DNA of 7,801 nucleotides from Anaerolineaceae bacterium (GCA_022181005.1 BQMV01000259.1:1-7801); one strand, 5' to 3'. Positions 1-7,126 are shown, numbered from the stretch's first letter. A program made the numbers and translations. The notes: generated by a model not told the origin, from the sequence alone.

Positions 1-2
1 TC

Positions 3-212
3 GGAACTCCCGTTATGGGAGCGGCGGTTACTCTCGAAGGATTTTTCGACGAAAACGGCGTATTCATTGTAACGAAGATAGTCTTCAAGGAAGATGAATC
101 GAGCGATGACGATGGTTTGAATTCAAATGACGACGATAACAACAACGACGATAATGATGGCAGCGACGACAACGACGACAGCGACGATAATGACAACGAT
201 GACGATAATTGA
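3..212 (+). CDS. DUF5666-like protein with Asp/Asn-rich tail, C-terminal fragment
   Basis: The reading frame is open to the left edge (codons for Gly-Thr-Pro-Val precede the first Met at 15), so the start lies outside the window and the ATG at 15 is probably internal. The first part reads VTLEGFFDENGVFIVTKIVF, which resembles the last strands of DUF5666 (small beta-barrel) repeats, where a 'V.VEG..D.NG...AT.I' pattern is typical. After about residue 25 (counting from Met 15) the protein becomes a 40-residue acidic tail of 20 Asp, 10 Asn, 5 Ser, 2 Glu, 2 Gly and 1 Leu, ending at the TGA at 210-212. No membrane segment follows, so the tail is the true C-terminus. DUF5666 proteins are often exported, but no signal peptide can be seen here because the N-terminus is missing. 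A role is unknown; metal binding by the Asp/Asn tail is possible but unproven. The family call rests on a short stretch. Confidence 0.6.
   Translation, partial: GTPVMGAAVTLEGFFDENGVFIVTKIVFKEDESSDDDGLNSNDDDNNNDDNDGSDDNDDSDDNDNDDDN
90..209 (+). repeat. Imperfect GAC/GAT/AAC trinucleotide low-complexity tract
   Basis: This run of purine-A-pyrimidine codons (GAC, GAT, AAC, AAT, AGC) encodes the acidic tail of the DUF5666-like protein. The unit is degenerate: synonymous GAC/GAT and AAC/AAT codons are mixed. This suggests old expansion or selection on the amino-acid composition rather than a fresh perfect microsatellite. Such tracts may vary in length between strains and can misassemble. Confidence 0.7.
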
Positions 213-213
213 G

Positions 214-248
214 AATTCTGCGGAGGCGACCCCTCCGCAGAATTTTTT
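214..248 (+). terminator. Intrinsic terminator after the DUF5666-like gene
   Basis: A perfect 13-bp stem (AATTCTGCGGAGG at 214-226 pairing with 232-244) with the five-base loop CGACC is followed by a T run (243-248, partly in the stem). It starts two bases after the TGA of the upstream gene. The GC-rich upper stem plus T tract is the classic Rho-independent form and separates the first gene from the ATPase gene. Confidence 0.92.
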
Positions 249-262
249 AATGGGATAGTTAC

Positions 263-291
263 TTGTAATCTATTATGAAATCGGGTACATT
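263..291 (+). promoter_or_regulatory. Possible sigma70-type promoter for the ATPase gene
   Basis: TTGTAA (263-268) and TACATT (286-291) are separated by 17 bases, and each matches the consensus hexamer at 4 of 6 positions. An alternative -10 is TATTAT at 271-276 (5 of 6), but it has no good -35. A promoter is expected here because a strong terminator lies just upstream and the next gene starts at 334. The exact hexamers are a weak call. Confidence 0.3.
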
Positions 292-333
292 AACCGCCAG
301 CGCATTCGTTCTAAAGTCGCTTAGGAGAGCTTC

Positions 334-2841
334 ATGACAGATTCAAATTTCTATATAGGGCGTACATACAATCCCGAGACTCGGCAATTCATTGCAAAAA
401 ACACCTATTACGACCCTGCCGACCTCACGACGCATGCGATTGTGACCGGGATGACCGGCTCTGGTAAGACCGGTTTGTGCGTAGCGTTGCTCGAAGAAGC
501 TGCGTTGCAAGGCATTCCTGCTATTATTATTGACCCTAAGGGCGACCTTACGAATTTAATTCTGCATTTCCCGGAACTTCGTCCGCAAGATTTTCAACCA
601 TGGATAGACGCGGACTTGGCGCGCCGCGAGAATAAAACGCAGGAGCAGGTCGCGGAAGAGACGTCTACAGCATGGCGCAATGGCTTGGCAGAGTGGGGCG
701 TTTCGCCGGAGCAAATTACGAAACTTAAGAACTCGGTGCAATATGCAGCATTCACTCCGGGTTCTGACGCGGGCATTCCCGTCAGTGTATTGTCGTCGCT
801 TGCTGCGCCCGAAATCTCGTGGGACGAAAACCGCGAAGTTTTGCGCGAGCGCATTTCCAGCACAGTCACCGCCTTACTGGGGCTGGTCGGCTTCAATAAT
901 ATTGATCCGCTTCGTTCGCGCGAACATATTCTGCTTTCTAATATTTTCGAAAATGAGTGGAGCCAGGGAAAAGACATCGAATTGGCGGAATTGATTCGGC
1001 AGACGCAAGCCCCGCCGTTCGATAAGCTTGGCGCGTTCTCGGTGGATGACTTTTTCCCGGCGAAAGACCGCGTTGGGTTGGCGTTGACGCTGAACAGCAT
1101 TCTTGCAGCGCCGTCTTTTGAGACATGGCGCGAAGGCCAGCCGCTTGACGTCAATGCATTATTGTATACCGCCGAAGGCAAGCCGCGCCATAGCATTTTC
1201 TACCTCGCGCACCTATCTGAAGCCGAGCGTATGTTCTTTGTTACGTTGTTGTTCTCTGCCGTAGAAACGTGGATGCGCGCGCAAGGCGGCGCGACGTCTT
1301 TACGCGCGCTTCTCTATATGGATGAGATTTTGGGCTATCTGCCGCCGCAAAGCAATCCGCCTTCCAAACAACCCTTGTTGCGATTGTTAAAACAAGCGCG
1401 CGCATTTGGCTTGGGCTTGTTGCTTGCCACGCAAAACCCGGTAGACGTGGACTACAAAGGTTTGTCTAACGCTGGCACATGGTTTATTGGAAAACTGCAA
1501 ACGGAGCAAGATAAGAGTCGCTTGCTCGATGGACTTGAGAGTGCGACGGGCGGCGTTTCACGCAACGCCTTCGATAAATTGATTTCCTCGTTGGGCAAAC
1601 GAACTTTCATTTTACATAATGTACACTCCAAAGCGCCAGAACTGTTCCAGACGCGCTGGGTGATGAATTTTCTCGCTGGTCCTCTTATGCGAACCCAGAT
1701 CCCCGCGCTCAATCGGCTTGCCAATGCCGATGCTTCGTTTCAGACTCTGAGTCAACCTGCTTCGGTTTCGCCGAGCGGCGCTTCTCAGGCGAACTTTGCG
1801 GCGTCTGTTCCGCAAGCGCAGCCGGCGGAATCTGTTTCTCAATCCTCGTTCACGAAGCCCGTCATTCCTCAAACCATCCGCGAATATTACATCCCGCAGA
1901 GCCTTAGCCTGCCGGACGCTTTTAAAGCGGCGAATCGTCCTATCCCTGCGCAAGCCGCGATCGAAGATGTGATTTACAAGCCCGCTCTGCTAGCTTCCGC
2001 TCAGATTCGAATCCTCGATCGCAAACTTGGCATTGACAGCGAAATTGCGCGTTCGGCGCTGATCGTTTCGCCTGACAAGCGCGGCATGGTGCGCTGGGAA
2101 GATCATGCGGCGAGCGGTAAACTAAAGAGCGGCGTTGAAATGTCGCCGGCGCCCTCTGCGAAGTTCAATATGATTGATGCGCCGTTGAACGATGCGAAAC
2201 TGATGAGCGCCTTGCAGAAAGATTTTTCTGAATGGGCGTTCCGCAATTCGTCTGTCACAGTCCGCGCGAATCAGGCGTTAAAAGTTTTCGCGGGTCCAGA
2301 TATGACGCAAGCGGAATTTATGACCGCCTGCGCCGATGCGGCGCGCAGCGAGCGCGACGCGGAGATCGAAAAGGCGGCGGCTGCGATTGACAAGAAACTC
2401 AAGACTGTTCAAGATAAACTTTTCCGTGAAGAACGCGAGTTGCGCCAAGATCAGGAAAATCTCCGAAATCGGAATCTCGAAACGGGTATTCACGGCGCTG
2501 AAGTTGTGGCAAGTTTATTCGGGTTGGGTCGCAAAAAAAGCCTTTCGACGCCGGTTTCTAAATATCGCATGGCTCAGAAGGCGAAAGAGGATGTGCGCGA
2601 GTCGGAAGAGGCGATCATCCAATATAAAAATGAAATTGCCGATCTCGAAAAGCAGCGCGAGGCGGTTGCGGCAGAAATTAGCGAACGCTGGAGCGGCATA
2701 GTAAGCCAGACGCAGGAAGTCGTCGTCGCTCCGAAGAAAACCGATGTGTATGTAGACGCATTCGGCGTGGGATGGGCGCCGTATTATCGCGTCGCAACGG
2801 ATGGCGGCGCGATAGAACTTCCTGCTTTTGAAATGAGATGA
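334..2841 (+). CDS. HerA/FtsK-type P-loop ATPase with coiled-coil C-terminal region
   Basis: An 835-residue predicted cytoplasmic ATPase. A Walker A motif GMTGSGKT lies at residues 39-46, followed by IPAIIIDPKGDLTN (61-74), a typical strand after the P-loop in HerA/DUF87 and VirB4/TraG-like ATPases. Walker B is LRALLYMDE (323-331; Asp330, Glu331). LLLATQNPVDVD (362-373) supplies the polar sensor, and FIGKLQTEQDKSR (384-396) resembles the conserved segment carrying the arginine finger. A Ser/Gln/Pro/Ala-rich linker (about 465-515) leads to a C-terminal region of about 320 residues. Its charged helical stretch at about 664-790 looks like a coiled coil. No membrane segment or signal peptide is seen, so a soluble hexameric DNA or protein translocase is the family expectation. 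The start is supported by AGGAGAG at 323-329, close upstream. HerA in archaea pairs with the nuclease NurA, but no nuclease gene is adjacent here, so the exact role is unknown. ATPase superfamily call is sure; the subfamily is less so. Confidence 0.9.
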   Translation: MTDSNFYIGRTYNPETRQFIAKNTYYDPADLTTHAIVTGMTGSGKTGLCVALLEEAALQGIPAIIIDPKGDLTNLILHFPELRPQDFQPWIDADLARRENKTQEQVAEETSTAWRNGLAEWGVSPEQITKLKNSVQYAAFTPGSDAGIPVSVLSSLAAPEISWDENREVLRERISSTVTALLGLVGFNNIDPLRSREHILLSNIFENEWSQGKDIELAELIRQTQAPPFDKLGAFSVDDFFPAKDRVGLALTLNSILAAPSFETWREGQPLDVNALLYTAEGKPRHSIFYLAHLSEAERMFFVTLLFSAVETWMRAQGGATSLRALLYMDEILGYLPPQSNPPSKQPLLRLLKQARAFGLGLLLATQNPVDVDYKGLSNAGTWFIGKLQTEQDKSRLLDGLESATGGVSRNAFDKLISSLGKRTFILHNVHSKAPELFQTRWVMNFLAGPLMRTQIPALNRLANADASFQTLSQPASVSPSGASQANFAASVPQAQPAESVSQSSFTKPVIPQTIREYYIPQSLSLPDAFKAANRPIPAQAAIEDVIYKPALLASAQIRILDRKLGIDSEIARSALIVSPDKRGMVRWEDHAASGKLKSGVEMSPAPSAKFNMIDAPLNDAKLMSALQKDFSEWAFRNSSVTVRANQALKVFAGPDMTQAEFMTACADAARSERDAEIEKAAAAIDKKLKTVQDKLFREERELRQDQENLRNRNLETGIHGAEVVASLFGLGRKKSLSTPVSKYRMAQKAKEDVRESEEAIIQYKNEIADLEKQREAVAAEISERWSGIVSQTQEVVVAPKKTDVYVDAFGVGWAPYYRVATDGGAIELPAFEMR

Positions 2842-2917
2842 TGCGAGAATGCGGCGTTGACGGAACAAAACCCGCTGACGACGCGTCTTATACGCGCTGG
2901 ATGCTAATACTGCCCAA

Positions 2918-4798
2918 ATGACCTCTATTTCCCATCCGTATCAGAAACTGCCTGTGTTTCCACAAATTATCGCCGCGATAATAAGCGGCATAATTGCGTT
3001 TCTTGGCGTTCTGCTTATCTGGACGTTGGGGTACCAGCTTGTATACGCAGGGCGGATTTTTCCCGGCGTGTCGGTCGCAGGCGTTGATCTTTCTGGGCTG
3101 ACGCGCGATGAAGCTGCGGTGAAGTTGAGCCAAACGCTGTCCTATCCATTTACCGGCAAAATTCTTTTCCGCGATGGCGAGAAGGCGTGGGTGGCGAGCC
3201 CAGTGGAGTTAGGCATGACGTTCGATCCTTCGTCCAGCGCGGCAACTGCGTATCAGCTGGGCAGAAGCGGCGGTTGGATGAATTCGCTTTCCAGTCAGAC
3301 GCGCGCGCTAGGCGGCGGGTTTAACGTTCCGCCGGTGATCATGTTTGATCAACGCGTCGCTTACCAATATCTAAGTCAAATCGCTGCGCAAATTAACCAG
3401 CCGATGGTCGAAGCAGCGTTGCGCTTGGAGGGCGTGAATGTAGTCGCTAGTTCGGGTCAAATTGGGCGTGAGTTGAAAATTGACGCAACGTTGATCTACC
3501 TGGGCGCGCAATTACAGACGTTCTCCGACGGCGAAGTGGCATTTGTCATTCAAGAGATTGCCCCGCAGATTCTTAATGTGGACGCGCAAGCCGAAACTGC
3601 CCGTCAGATTTTGAGCCAGCCGCTTACGCTGACCGTTCCTAATTCGACGGACGCGGGACCGTATGTATACGATGCGCCCGTACTAGCGAATTTGATCGGC
3701 GTTCAGCGCGCGCAAGACCAAGAGAAAGCGGAAGTGCGCGTGGCGCTAAACGCTGAAGGGCTGCGTAATTTATTAACGCCTGTAAAGGCGCAAGTAGATC
3801 GCCTCGCCGCAAACGCGAGATTTATTTTTAATGATGAAACGCGGCAGTTGGAATTAGTGGAAGATTCGAAGGTGGGACGGGTAGTGGATCTGGATGCGAG
3901 CATCGCCATGATCAATGAAGCCCTGTTGCGCGGCGAACATGCAGTTCCGCTAACGATCGTTGAAGATCACCCGAAAGTTTCTGGTTACGCTACCGGGCAG
4001 GAACTTGGCATTACCGAATTGCTTGTTTCAGAAACGTCGTATTTTTACGGCTCGGATATCGAACGGATCCAAAATATTCAAGCCGCAGCGGAACGCTTTC
4101 ACGGCGTGATGGTCGCCCCGGGCGAAATTTTCTCGATGGGCGAGACCATGGGCGACGTGAGCCTTGAGAATGGATACGCTGAGGCGCTCATTATTTACGG
4201 CGGACGCACGATCAAAGGCGTGGGCGGCGGCGTTTGCCAAGTCAGCACTACGCTTTTTAGAACCGTGTTCGACGCTGGCTTTCCGGTGGTCGAGCGTTAT
4301 TCTCACGCTTACCGCGTTTCCTATTATGAGCAAACTGCCAGCGGCGCGTCAGATCCTCGCTTGGCTGGATTAGACGCGACGGTTTATTTCCCTTTGGTAG
4401 ATTTCAAATTTAAAAATGATTCGCCCTATTGGATTCTGATGGAAACGTATGTAAACGTATCCGCTCGTACGTTGACGTGGAAATTCTATTCAACTTCCAC
4501 CGGCCGAAGCATAAGTTGGGACACAACGGGTCCCGCCAACATCGTCTCTGCGCCCGCCCCGTTATTTGAAGAGAACCCAGATTTGAGAAAGAACGAAATG
4601 AAGCAGGTGGACTACGCCGCGAACGGCGCCGATGTGACTGTTACGCGCACGGTATACCAAAATGGAACTGTCTTGTTTCAAGATCAATTCAACACGCACT
4701 ACCAGCCTTGGCAAGCGATCTGCCAATACGGACCCGATTCGAAGAAGCCGGAGAAACTTGCGGCGGAAAATCATCTGTGTCTCTCCCCGTCTTCATGA
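2918..4798 (+). CDS. VanW family protein with YoaR-type peptidoglycan-binding repeats
   Basis: A 626-residue membrane-anchored envelope protein. A short cytoplasmic N-terminus is followed by one hydrophobic segment (about 16-42), an uncleaved anchor or signal; the rest should lie outside the membrane. IFPGVSVAGVDLSGLTRDEA (47-66) is the hallmark entry into a PG_binding_4 (YoaR-like) domain, and a second such domain probably spans about 225-350. The VanW domain lies at about 365-525: FHGVMVAPGEIFSMGE (394-409), then GVGGGVCQVSTTLF (434-447, with Cys440), VVERYSHAYRVSYY (457-470) and LDATVYFPLVDFKFKN (485-500), all strongly conserved family blocks. A further beta-rich tail (about 565-605) is usual. 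VanW proteins occur in some vancomycin-resistance clusters, but their biochemical role is unsettled; nothing here indicates resistance. The gene follows the ATPase by 76 bases. The ATG at 2918 has no clear Shine-Dalgarno sequence, but it gives a sensible N-terminus, and an in-frame stop lies upstream at 2876. Confidence 0.93.
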   Translation: MTSISHPYQKLPVFPQIIAAIISGIIAFLGVLLIWTLGYQLVYAGRIFPGVSVAGVDLSGLTRDEAAVKLSQTLSYPFTGKILFRDGEKAWVASPVELGMTFDPSSSAATAYQLGRSGGWMNSLSSQTRALGGGFNVPPVIMFDQRVAYQYLSQIAAQINQPMVEAALRLEGVNVVASSGQIGRELKIDATLIYLGAQLQTFSDGEVAFVIQEIAPQILNVDAQAETARQILSQPLTLTVPNSTDAGPYVYDAPVLANLIGVQRAQDQEKAEVRVALNAEGLRNLLTPVKAQVDRLAANARFIFNDETRQLELVEDSKVGRVVDLDASIAMINEALLRGEHAVPLTIVEDHPKVSGYATGQELGITELLVSETSYFYGSDIERIQNIQAAAERFHGVMVAPGEIFSMGETMGDVSLENGYAEALIIYGGRTIKGVGGGVCQVSTTLFRTVFDAGFPVVERYSHAYRVSYYEQTASGASDPRLAGLDATVYFPLVDFKFKNDSPYWILMETYVNVSARTLTWKFYSTSTGRSISWDTTGPANIVSAPAPLFEENPDLRKNEMKQVDYAANGADVTVTRTVYQNGTVLFQDQFNTHYQPWQAICQYGPDSKKPEKLAAENHLCLSPSS

Positions 4799-4801
4799 AA
4801 A

Positions 4802-4810
4802 TGGTACAAT
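4802..4810 (+). promoter_or_regulatory. Extended -10 promoter candidate for the Trm112-HEAT-LCP set
   Basis: TGGTACAAT contains a TG dinucleotide one base before TACAAT, which matches TATAAT at 5 of 6 positions. It sits four bases after the VanW stop and 27 bases before the next start codon, a sensible spacing for a short leader. No convincing -35 is present at the usual distance, which extended -10 promoters can tolerate. The following genes could also be read through from VanW. Confidence 0.45.
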
Positions 4811-4837
4811 TTGCCGCCATTGAGAAAATGAGGTCAT

Positions 4838-5056
4838 ATGATTGACGCTGCTTTAAAAGAAATTCTACGTTGTCCGAATTGCGTCCGGTCTACGGGCGGC
4901 GCGCTTGCGCTGTATCGCGACGCGTGGTTTATTTGCCAAGATTGTCGGCGCAAATATCCGATTGTGGATGATATCCCCGTCATGCTGATCGAAGAAGGCG
5001 ACAAATGGATCGAAACCGCCGAATCCGCTCTGCCGATTCCGCCGCCTGCGAAATAG
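4838..5056 (+). CDS. Trm112-like zinc-ribbon protein
   Basis: A 72-residue protein with the two cysteine knuckles of the Trm112/UPF0434 family: CPNC (Cys12, Cys15) and CQDC (Cys33, Cys36), expected to bind one zinc ion. The flanking blocks ILRCPNC and RRKYPIVDDIPVML (37-50) match the family pattern 'LaCP.C...C..C...YPI.dgIPvmL'. The length is normal for the family. In eukaryotes and archaea Trm112 activates methyltransferases; bacterial stand-alone members are poorly characterised. No methyltransferase gene is adjacent, so any partner is encoded elsewhere. The start ATG is preceded by GAGGT (4830-4834), a plausible ribosome site at rather close spacing. The stop codon is one base from the GTG start of the HEAT gene, so the two are probably co-transcribed and translationally coupled. 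The tail after about residue 54 is Pro-rich and likely unstructured. Confidence 0.9.
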   Translation: MIDAALKEILRCPNCVRSTGGALALYRDAWFICQDCRRKYPIVDDIPVMLIEEGDKWIETAESALPIPPPAK

Positions 5057-5057
5057 C

Positions 5058-5633
5058 GTGAACAAACTTGAAAGTTTGCTGGCTGACCTCGTGAGCGGCG
5101 ACGAATCTCGCGCCGAACGCTCTGTCTCCGCGTTGCTCGAACTAGGCGAAGAGGCGCTTCCCGCCCTGCTTGATCTGACGAAATCGTCGAACGCGGATTC
5201 CCGCTGGTGGGCGTTACGCGCTTTAGCGATTGCGCCTCGCGCTCAAACCGAGTGGCTGATTCCCTTCCTTGAAGATCCCGCCCCGGAAGTGCGCCAGTGC
5301 GCCGCGTTAGGGCTGTCGGAGAAAGCGGACGAAGCGGCAATCCAGCCCCTTGTCCGCGCATTGAGCGATAACGATGCTATGGTTGGCGACCTCGCGGCGA
5401 AAGCGTTGATTAGAATTGGAAAGCCTGCTGTCTCGACTTTAATTGAAGCGGCGCAGAATGAATCACAACCTGTTAGAATTTACGCTGTGCGCGCGTTAGC
5501 GGAAATTCGAGATTATCGCGCCATCCCCGCGCTGATGCGAGCGAGCGAGGAAAATTCGGCGCTGCTGTCTCATTGGGCGCAGATCGGCTTGGAACGGCTT
5601 GGCTTGGATATGATATACCTGAAACCGGTGTAA
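5058..5633 (+). CDS. HEAT-repeat protein
   Basis: A 191-residue all-helical protein made almost wholly of about six HEAT (PBS-lyase-like) repeats of roughly 30 residues, at about 4-33, 33-62, 65-92, 94-123, 124-152 and 154-183. Clear repeat signatures are PEVRQCAALGLSE (76-88), AAIQPLVRALSDND (93-106), PVRIYAVRALAEI (138-150) and AIPALMRASEEN (155-166). Such solenoids act as protein-protein interaction scaffolds; no catalytic motif, signal peptide or membrane segment is visible, so it should be cytosolic. HEAT-like domains also occur in phycobilin lyases, but nothing else here suggests pigment biology. GTG is used as the start, one base after the stop of the zinc-ribbon gene, with no clear Shine-Dalgarno sequence; this points to translational coupling. 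The short length with no extra domain suggests an accessory or adaptor protein for a neighbouring product. That partnership is inference. Confidence 0.88.
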   Translation: MNKLESLLADLVSGDESRAERSVSALLELGEEALPALLDLTKSSNADSRWWALRALAIAPRAQTEWLIPFLEDPAPEVRQCAALGLSEKADEAAIQPLVRALSDNDAMVGDLAAKALIRIGKPAVSTLIEAAQNESQPVRIYAVRALAEIRDYRAIPALMRASEENSALLSHWAQIGLERLGLDMIYLKPV

Positions 5634-5638
5634 ATGGA

Positions 5639-7087
5639 ATGAACTTACTAAAAAATATACAACTTAAACGTCCCTCTATAAGGAAAATTCTCTTTTGGAT
5701 TGCGGCGATTGCCCTCTCGATCGGCGGGTATATCTTTGCGCGGAATCTTGTCACATGTTGGGCGATTACGCCTTTGCCTGGCCAGCCGCCGGCGTATTGC
5801 GGCACAGTCGCTTCAGGACCCAGCGGTCCCGATGTGACTGTTGGACAAGGAACCCCTTCGTCGGGCCCGCAAGACTTGCCCCCGCCGGTTGTCATTCCGG
5901 AAAGCAACCTGCCTCCCGCTTGGGATGGCGCCAGCCGTATCACTGTGTTGATTATTGGCTTGGACGCGCGCGATACAGATACTAGCGCGCCGCGTTCCGA
6001 TACGATGATTTTACTGACGATTGACCCATTGACGAAGACGGCGGGTATGTTGTCGATTCCGCGCGATATGTGGGTGAATATCCCCGGTTTTGGCTATAGC
6101 CGTATTAACACCGCGTATTCTTCCGGCGAAGGCAACAAATTGCCCGGCGGCGGACCTGAATTAGCGCGTAAGACAGTGGAACAGTTTATCGGCGTGCCGA
6201 TTCAGTATTACGCGCAAATTGATTTTAATACGTTCGTTCAATTCATTAACCGTATTGGGAAGATCGAAGTCTATAACGACGAAGAATTGCGTCTCGACCC
6301 GATTGGTCCAGGCTTGGACAAAATTAGGCTGACCTGTTGCGGTCTGCGCACATTGAACGGCGAAACCGCGCTCGCATACGCTCGTTATCGCAAGGGCGAT
6401 GAAGGCGACTTTGGACGCGCGCGGCGCCAGCAAAAAGTAATTATTGGGATTCGCAATAAAGTGCTCGACCCGGCGAATTTTCCCACATTAATTTCACAAG
6501 CCGACGAGTTTTACAATGAATTCTCTTCGGGCATCCGCACGAATATGCCGCTGGATACCGCGATCCGGCTGGCGGTCTTGGCGAAGGATATTCCCATTGC
6601 GAGCATTAAAGAGGGGCATATTGATACGACCATGATCGTCTTTGACAAGGTGATTCTGGGCGGGCAAGACGCCAGCGTTCTCAAACCGCTGACGGATAAG
6701 ATCCGCGTGTTGCGCGATGAAATTTTTACCTCAGGCGGCGCGACCAGCCCTTATGCGGCAGGCGGCGATGCAACTGCGCTTATGCAGGCGGACGGCGCGC
6801 GTGTCCGCATGTTGAATGGAACGTATTCAGCCAACCTCGATGTGAACACTGGGAATTTCTTTATTCAACAAGGTATGGCTGTGACGGAAGTCGGCGCGGC
6901 GGATCGAGTGTATGATCGCACGGTAGTCGTTTTATACTCGCCGAAATTGTATACTTTGAGATATTTGCAGGCGGTCTTTGGGCTTTCGTCTAATTCGCAA
7001 ATATTGATAAAACCCGATCCTGCCGCCACGGTGGATGTGGAAGTCCGGCTGGGAAATGATTGGGCGAATAGCAATCCAATGCCCTAA
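5639..7087 (+). CDS. LytR-CpsA-Psr (LCP) family envelope glycopolymer transferase
   Basis: A 482-residue membrane-anchored protein. One hydrophobic segment (about 17-36) follows a basic N-terminus (KNIQLKRPSIRK), placing the rest outside the cell. A Pro/Gly-rich linker (about 43-97) precedes the LCP domain (about 100-272). Family motifs are ITVLIIGLDAR (101-111), RSDTMILLTIDP (119-130), LSIPRDMWVNIPGFGYSRIN (138-157), QIDFNTFVQFINRIGKIEV (193-211) and ALAYARYRKGDEGDFGRARRQQ (bounds 244-265); the conserved Asp and Arg residues that bind the pyrophosphate and lipid substrate are present. A LytR_C domain follows at about 385-470 (VRMLNGTYSANL). LCP enzymes move glycopolymers from undecaprenyl carriers to the wall. 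I chose the ATG at 5639, five bases after the HEAT stop: it gives a proper N-in anchor. An upstream in-frame TTG at 5573 would overlap the HEAT gene by 61 bases and is less likely. No strong Shine-Dalgarno sequence is seen. Cysteines 40, 54, 233 and 234 are all of the cysteines. Confidence 0.94.
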   Translation: MNLLKNIQLKRPSIRKILFWIAAIALSIGGYIFARNLVTCWAITPLPGQPPAYCGTVASGPSGPDVTVGQGTPSSGPQDLPPPVVIPESNLPPAWDGASRITVLIIGLDARDTDTSAPRSDTMILLTIDPLTKTAGMLSIPRDMWVNIPGFGYSRINTAYSSGEGNKLPGGGPELARKTVEQFIGVPIQYYAQIDFNTFVQFINRIGKIEVYNDEELRLDPIGPGLDKIRLTCCGLRTLNGETALAYARYRKGDEGDFGRARRQQKVIIGIRNKVLDPANFPTLISQADEFYNEFSSGIRTNMPLDTAIRLAVLAKDIPIASIKEGHIDTTMIVFDKVILGGQDASVLKPLTDKIRVLRDEIFTSGGATSPYAAGGDATALMQADGARVRMLNGTYSANLDVNTGNFFIQQGMAVTEVGAADRVYDRTVVVLYSPKLYTLRYLQAVFGLSSNSQILIKPDPAATVDVEVRLGNDWANSNPMP

Positions 7088-7092
7088 TATGG

Positions 7093-7126
7093 AATATTCC
7101 TCTTCAAACCGAAGAGGAATATTTTT
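7093..7126 (+). terminator. Intrinsic terminator between convergent genes
   Basis: A perfect 13-bp stem (AATATTCCTCTTC at 7093-7105 pairing with 7111-7123) with loop AAACC is followed by T residues (7122-7126). It begins five bases after the LCP stop. The stop codon of the minus-strand gene (7127-7125) overlaps the end of the T tract. On the minus strand the hairpin is followed by CCATATTAGG, which is not a good U tract, so it serves mainly the plus-strand operon and perhaps weakly the opposite gene. Confidence 0.88.

Noticed and set aside
1..6. TCGGAA at the left edge as a second adapter remnant
   Set aside because: Only six bases agree with the adapter before diverging, and the reading frame there continues sensibly into the DUF5666-like protein; probably chance.
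594..1196. Long open frame on the minus strand inside the ATPase gene
   Set aside because: It lies wholly opposite a well-supported ATPase, is low in recognisable motifs and has no ribosome site or family resemblance; it is an antisense shadow.
2882..2896. Short hairpin CGCGT-CTTAT-ACGCG between the ATPase and VanW genes, as a possible terminator
   Set aside because: The stem is only 5 bp and no T tract follows, so it is unlikely to stop transcription; the two genes may be co-transcribed.
2857..2910. Promoter upstream of VanW (TTGACG at 2857, TAATAC at 2905)
   Set aside because: TTGACG is a good -35 but has no -10 at the right distance, and TAATAC matches the -10 consensus at only 3 positions; not strong enough to list.
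2918..4798. VanW as evidence for a vancomycin-resistance cluster
   Set aside because: No vanHAX, vanS/vanR or vanY-like genes are present; VanW-domain proteins are widespread in organisms without glycopeptide resistance.
5573..5638. Longer LCP start at TTG 5573
   Set aside because: It would overlap the HEAT gene by 61 bases and add 22 non-conserved residues before the basic N-terminus and anchor; ATG 5639 fits better.
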